Positions 62,458 to 64,000 of a DNA stretch of 64,000 nt are shown here, piece by piece (position 1 is the first letter of the stretch; each line of letters opens with the position of its first letter). The notes under the pieces were generated by a model. That model made no database searches. It had not been told where the DNA came from and saw nothing but the letters and a program-made list of their open reading frames with translations. Position numbers and translations under genes: made by a program. The stretch comes from Trichothermofontia sichuanensis B231. Lineage in GTDB: Bacteria > Cyanobacteriota > Cyanobacteriia > B231. The DNA is taken from NCBI RefSeq assembly GCF_026240635.1, contig NZ_CP110848.1, positions 1,304,501-1,368,500 on the forward strand, in the 5' to 3' direction.

Positions 62458-63099
62458 CTAATGGGCATGGGTATGCTGTCTACCCATGATCATAGCTTTC
62501 AGATTAATCAGCAGGGTAGCAACCTCATGCAGACGATTGCGGTGGGAGAGGAGGGAAAATGGTTCTGAGAAATCATAAATCGTTTCAACTAATTTGCAAA
62601 AAACAAAATCGCTGCCATTGGTCACCAGACCAAAACTGGGACTAATCGCTGCCGCCGTCATATAGGCCAAACACTGGGGCAAGGCAATGTCTACGGCAAA
62701 CCGCGATCGCTTGGCTTCTACTGTTAATATCCAAAGCTGTTCCTGGACTACCAGAATATCAATGCGCCCACAATAAATTTCATCGCGATCGGGCAAAGCA
62801 AGGCTAATCGGGGACTCAGACCGCACACAACACGGCGGTTCATGGAATCCAAAATGGTTCAATAGTGGAGCCACGATCGCTAGCAAAATTGTCCCTTCCG
62901 TCAGGAGGCCCCCATTATAGTAGTAATGGTACCGTTGGCGAAGCTGATCCAGAAAAGCATAGTCTTGGTCACTAAGGTTAATCGCCAGATGTTGCCATTC
63001 CGGGAAAAAATCCGTGTCGGTGGCTCGTTGCAACCCTAGACGATCGTGAAGGGCTTGGAAGTTAGTAATCGTGTCGGCGATCGCGAGGGTGGAAACCAT
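62458..63099 (-). CDS. PD-(D/E)XK nuclease-like protein (restriction-endonuclease fold)
   Basis: Protein of 213 residues. The likely core is ISLALPDRDEIYCGRIDILV followed by LWILTVEAKRSRF, giving Asp...Glu-Ala-Lys, the PD-(D/E)XK catalytic pattern, with a preceding helix (LLNHFGFHEPPCCVRSE). The second half, CLAYMTAAAISPSFGLVTNG, matches proteins annotated as type I restriction subunit R-like or DUF4268-type nucleases. ATG 63099 (MVSTLAIADTITNFQALHDR) is preferred; the frame is open to 63183. No partner methylase or helicase is near it, so it is an orphan. It is divergent from panB. Confidence 0.65.
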   Translation of the reverse strand: MVSTLAIADTITNFQALHDRLGLQRATDTDFFPEWQHLAINLSDQDYAFLDQLRQRYHYYYNGGLLTEGTILLAIVAPLLNHFGFHEPPCCVRSESPISLALPDRDEIYCGRIDILVVQEQLWILTVEAKRSRFAVDIALPQCLAYMTAAAISPSFGLVTNGSDFVFCKLVETIYDFSEPFSLLSHRNRLHEVATLLINLKAMIMGRQHTHAH

Positions 63100-63326
63100 A
63101 CGTAGTCTAAAGTGGCAGTGCTCGGAACCAGAATCAGCATAGGCATCGGTATGATACCCATGACGCCATTCTACCGAACACATGCCAAGGCAACGGTTGT
63201 CTAAGTCTCGATATTGCTCCAGATCTTCCCAACTTTCCCTGGTCGTGTCGTTAGTGGCCGATTCAAGGCAAAATCGGAGAATAGCCCTCCTACCGCGATC
63301 AATTCGCCATCAATGGACACTCAGTC

Positions 63327-64000
63327 ATGCCCGTTACAACCCGACAATTACGCCAATGGAAACAACAAGGACGCACGATCGTCACCCTGACTGCGTGGGA
63401 TTATGCCCTGGCGGCAATTCTCGATCAAGCAGGCGTTGATATTATCCTGGTAGGGGACTCGCTGGCGATGGTGGCCCTCGGCTACGAAACCACCCTGCCG
63501 GTCACCCTGACGGAGATGCTGCACCATGCTAAAGCGGTTCGCCGGGGAGTTAAACAAGCATTACTCGTGTGTGACCTGCCCTTTTTGACTTACCAGGAAA
63601 GTCCCCAACAAGCCATCCATTCAGCAGGACGGTTACTCAAGGAGGCAGGGGTGCAAGCCGTCAAGTTAGAGGGCGGCTATCCGACGATCGCCGAAACCGT
63701 ATTACGGTTGACCCAGGCAGGGATTCCGGTCATGGGCCATGTAGGGCTAACCCCCCAGTCGGTCCATCAATTGGGCTACCAACAACAGGGGCAAACCGAT
63801 GCCGCCGGCCAACAAATTCTGGCTGAAGCAATTGCCCTAGAACAAGCGGGAGCCTTCGCGATCGTCCTGGAACACATTCCAGCCACCCTCGCGGCCCAAA
63901 TTACCCAAAAATTGACCATTCCCACGATCGGCATCGGCGCCGGTCCTCACTGCAACGGTCAGGTCTTAGTTACCGCTGACATGTTGGGATTATCGCAACG
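63327..64000 (+). CDS. panB: 3-methyl-2-oxobutanoate hydroxymethyltransferase, 5' part
   Basis: First enzyme of pantothenate synthesis (ketopantoate from 2-oxoisovalerate and methylene-tetrahydrofolate). From ATG 63327, 224 residues are visible to the window edge: [60 protein letters not shown] with the metal-binding Asp, [33 protein letters not shown] and the late [15 protein letters not shown]. The rest lies beyond the window. Confidence 0.93.
   Translation, partial: MPVTTRQLRQWKQQGRTIVTLTAWDYALAAILDQAGVDIILVGDSLAMVALGYETTLPVTLTEMLHHAKAVRRGVKQALLVCDLPFLTYQESPQQAIHSAGRLLKEAGVQAVKLEGGYPTIAETVLRLTQAGIPVMGHVGLTPQSVHQLGYQQQGQTDAAGQQILAEAIALEQAGAFAIVLEHIPATLAAQITQKLTIPTIGIGAGPHCNGQVLVTADMLGLSQ

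Overview
The window is chromosomal DNA from a cyanobacterium. HIP1 octamers (GCGATCGC) occur throughout, and the gene content is typically cyanobacterial: RuBisCO accumulation factor Raf1, DUF3086, DUF3119 and DUF2996 proteins, an Aap/Nat-type amino-acid transporter, a LexA gene preceded by an exact cyanobacterial SOS box, and inteins in DnaB and PurL. Genes are moderately GC-rich and densely packed on both strands. I cannot assign a genus.

Layout. 1-1.6 kb: an N4-cytosine/adenine-type DNA methyltransferase and the first codons of a downstream partner, probably the restriction enzyme, which runs off the left edge. 1.7-4.2 kb: an MlaE-type lipid-transport permease followed by DUF3119 and DUF3086 genes with an ATGA overlap. 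4.4-8.0 kb: a TPR tail-anchored protein, a decayed class III nucleotidyl cyclase, and a CHAT (caspase-like) protease fused to an FHA domain. 8.5-13.0 kb: a complete amino-acid ABC importer. 13.2-14.7 kb: an AT-rich graveyard holding a broken small-gene pair, orphan ORFs, IS4 and IS630 transposase scraps and an O-GlcNAc-transferase-like fragment. 14.7-22.6 kb: housekeeping genes (AI-2E-type permease, plsC, cysE, raf1, DnaJ-TPR protein, hisZ), with a strongly structured presumptive RNA between hisZ and the DUF2996 gene.

22.9-36.5 kb: a BlaI/BlaR1-like pair, dnaB with an intein inside the Walker A loop, an ABC exporter, a response-regulator/PAS protein, an integral-membrane HExxH protein, and purL with a 482-residue intein carrying an apparently intact LAGLIDADG endonuclease. 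36.5-46.3 kb: DUF305 protein, glycogen debranching enzyme, CCA-adding enzyme, M20 amidohydrolase, miaE, lexA, and a membrane-tailed subtilase with a small coupled gene. 46.4-51.5 kb: three signalling genes (hybrid kinase, single-domain regulator, Hpt-REC-REC-GGDEF protein) that could form one phosphorelay ending in c-di-GMP synthesis. 51.8-57.6 kb: gnd, a decayed AAA-ATPase/TOPRIM pair, a ROK-type glucokinase and a P-type ATPase. 58.0-64.0 kb: a secreted-type metalloprotease, a 3D-domain protein gene split by an 805-bp IS1-family element with a perfect 8-bp target duplication, a PD-(D/E)XK nuclease-like protein and the 5' part of panB.

Intergenic regions carry at least two dispersed repeat families: a roughly 100-bp MITE-like element with TATAGTCA ends, and a block containing CACCGTTAAGG. 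There is also a palindrome with the core GCGCGTAGCGC. The window mixes a stable metabolic core with accessory material that is mostly in decay. The most distinctive intact items are the PurL intein, the candidate structured RNA at 22.0-22.14 kb, the CHAT-FHA protease and the recent IS1 insertion. I saw no rRNA, tRNA or CRISPR array.
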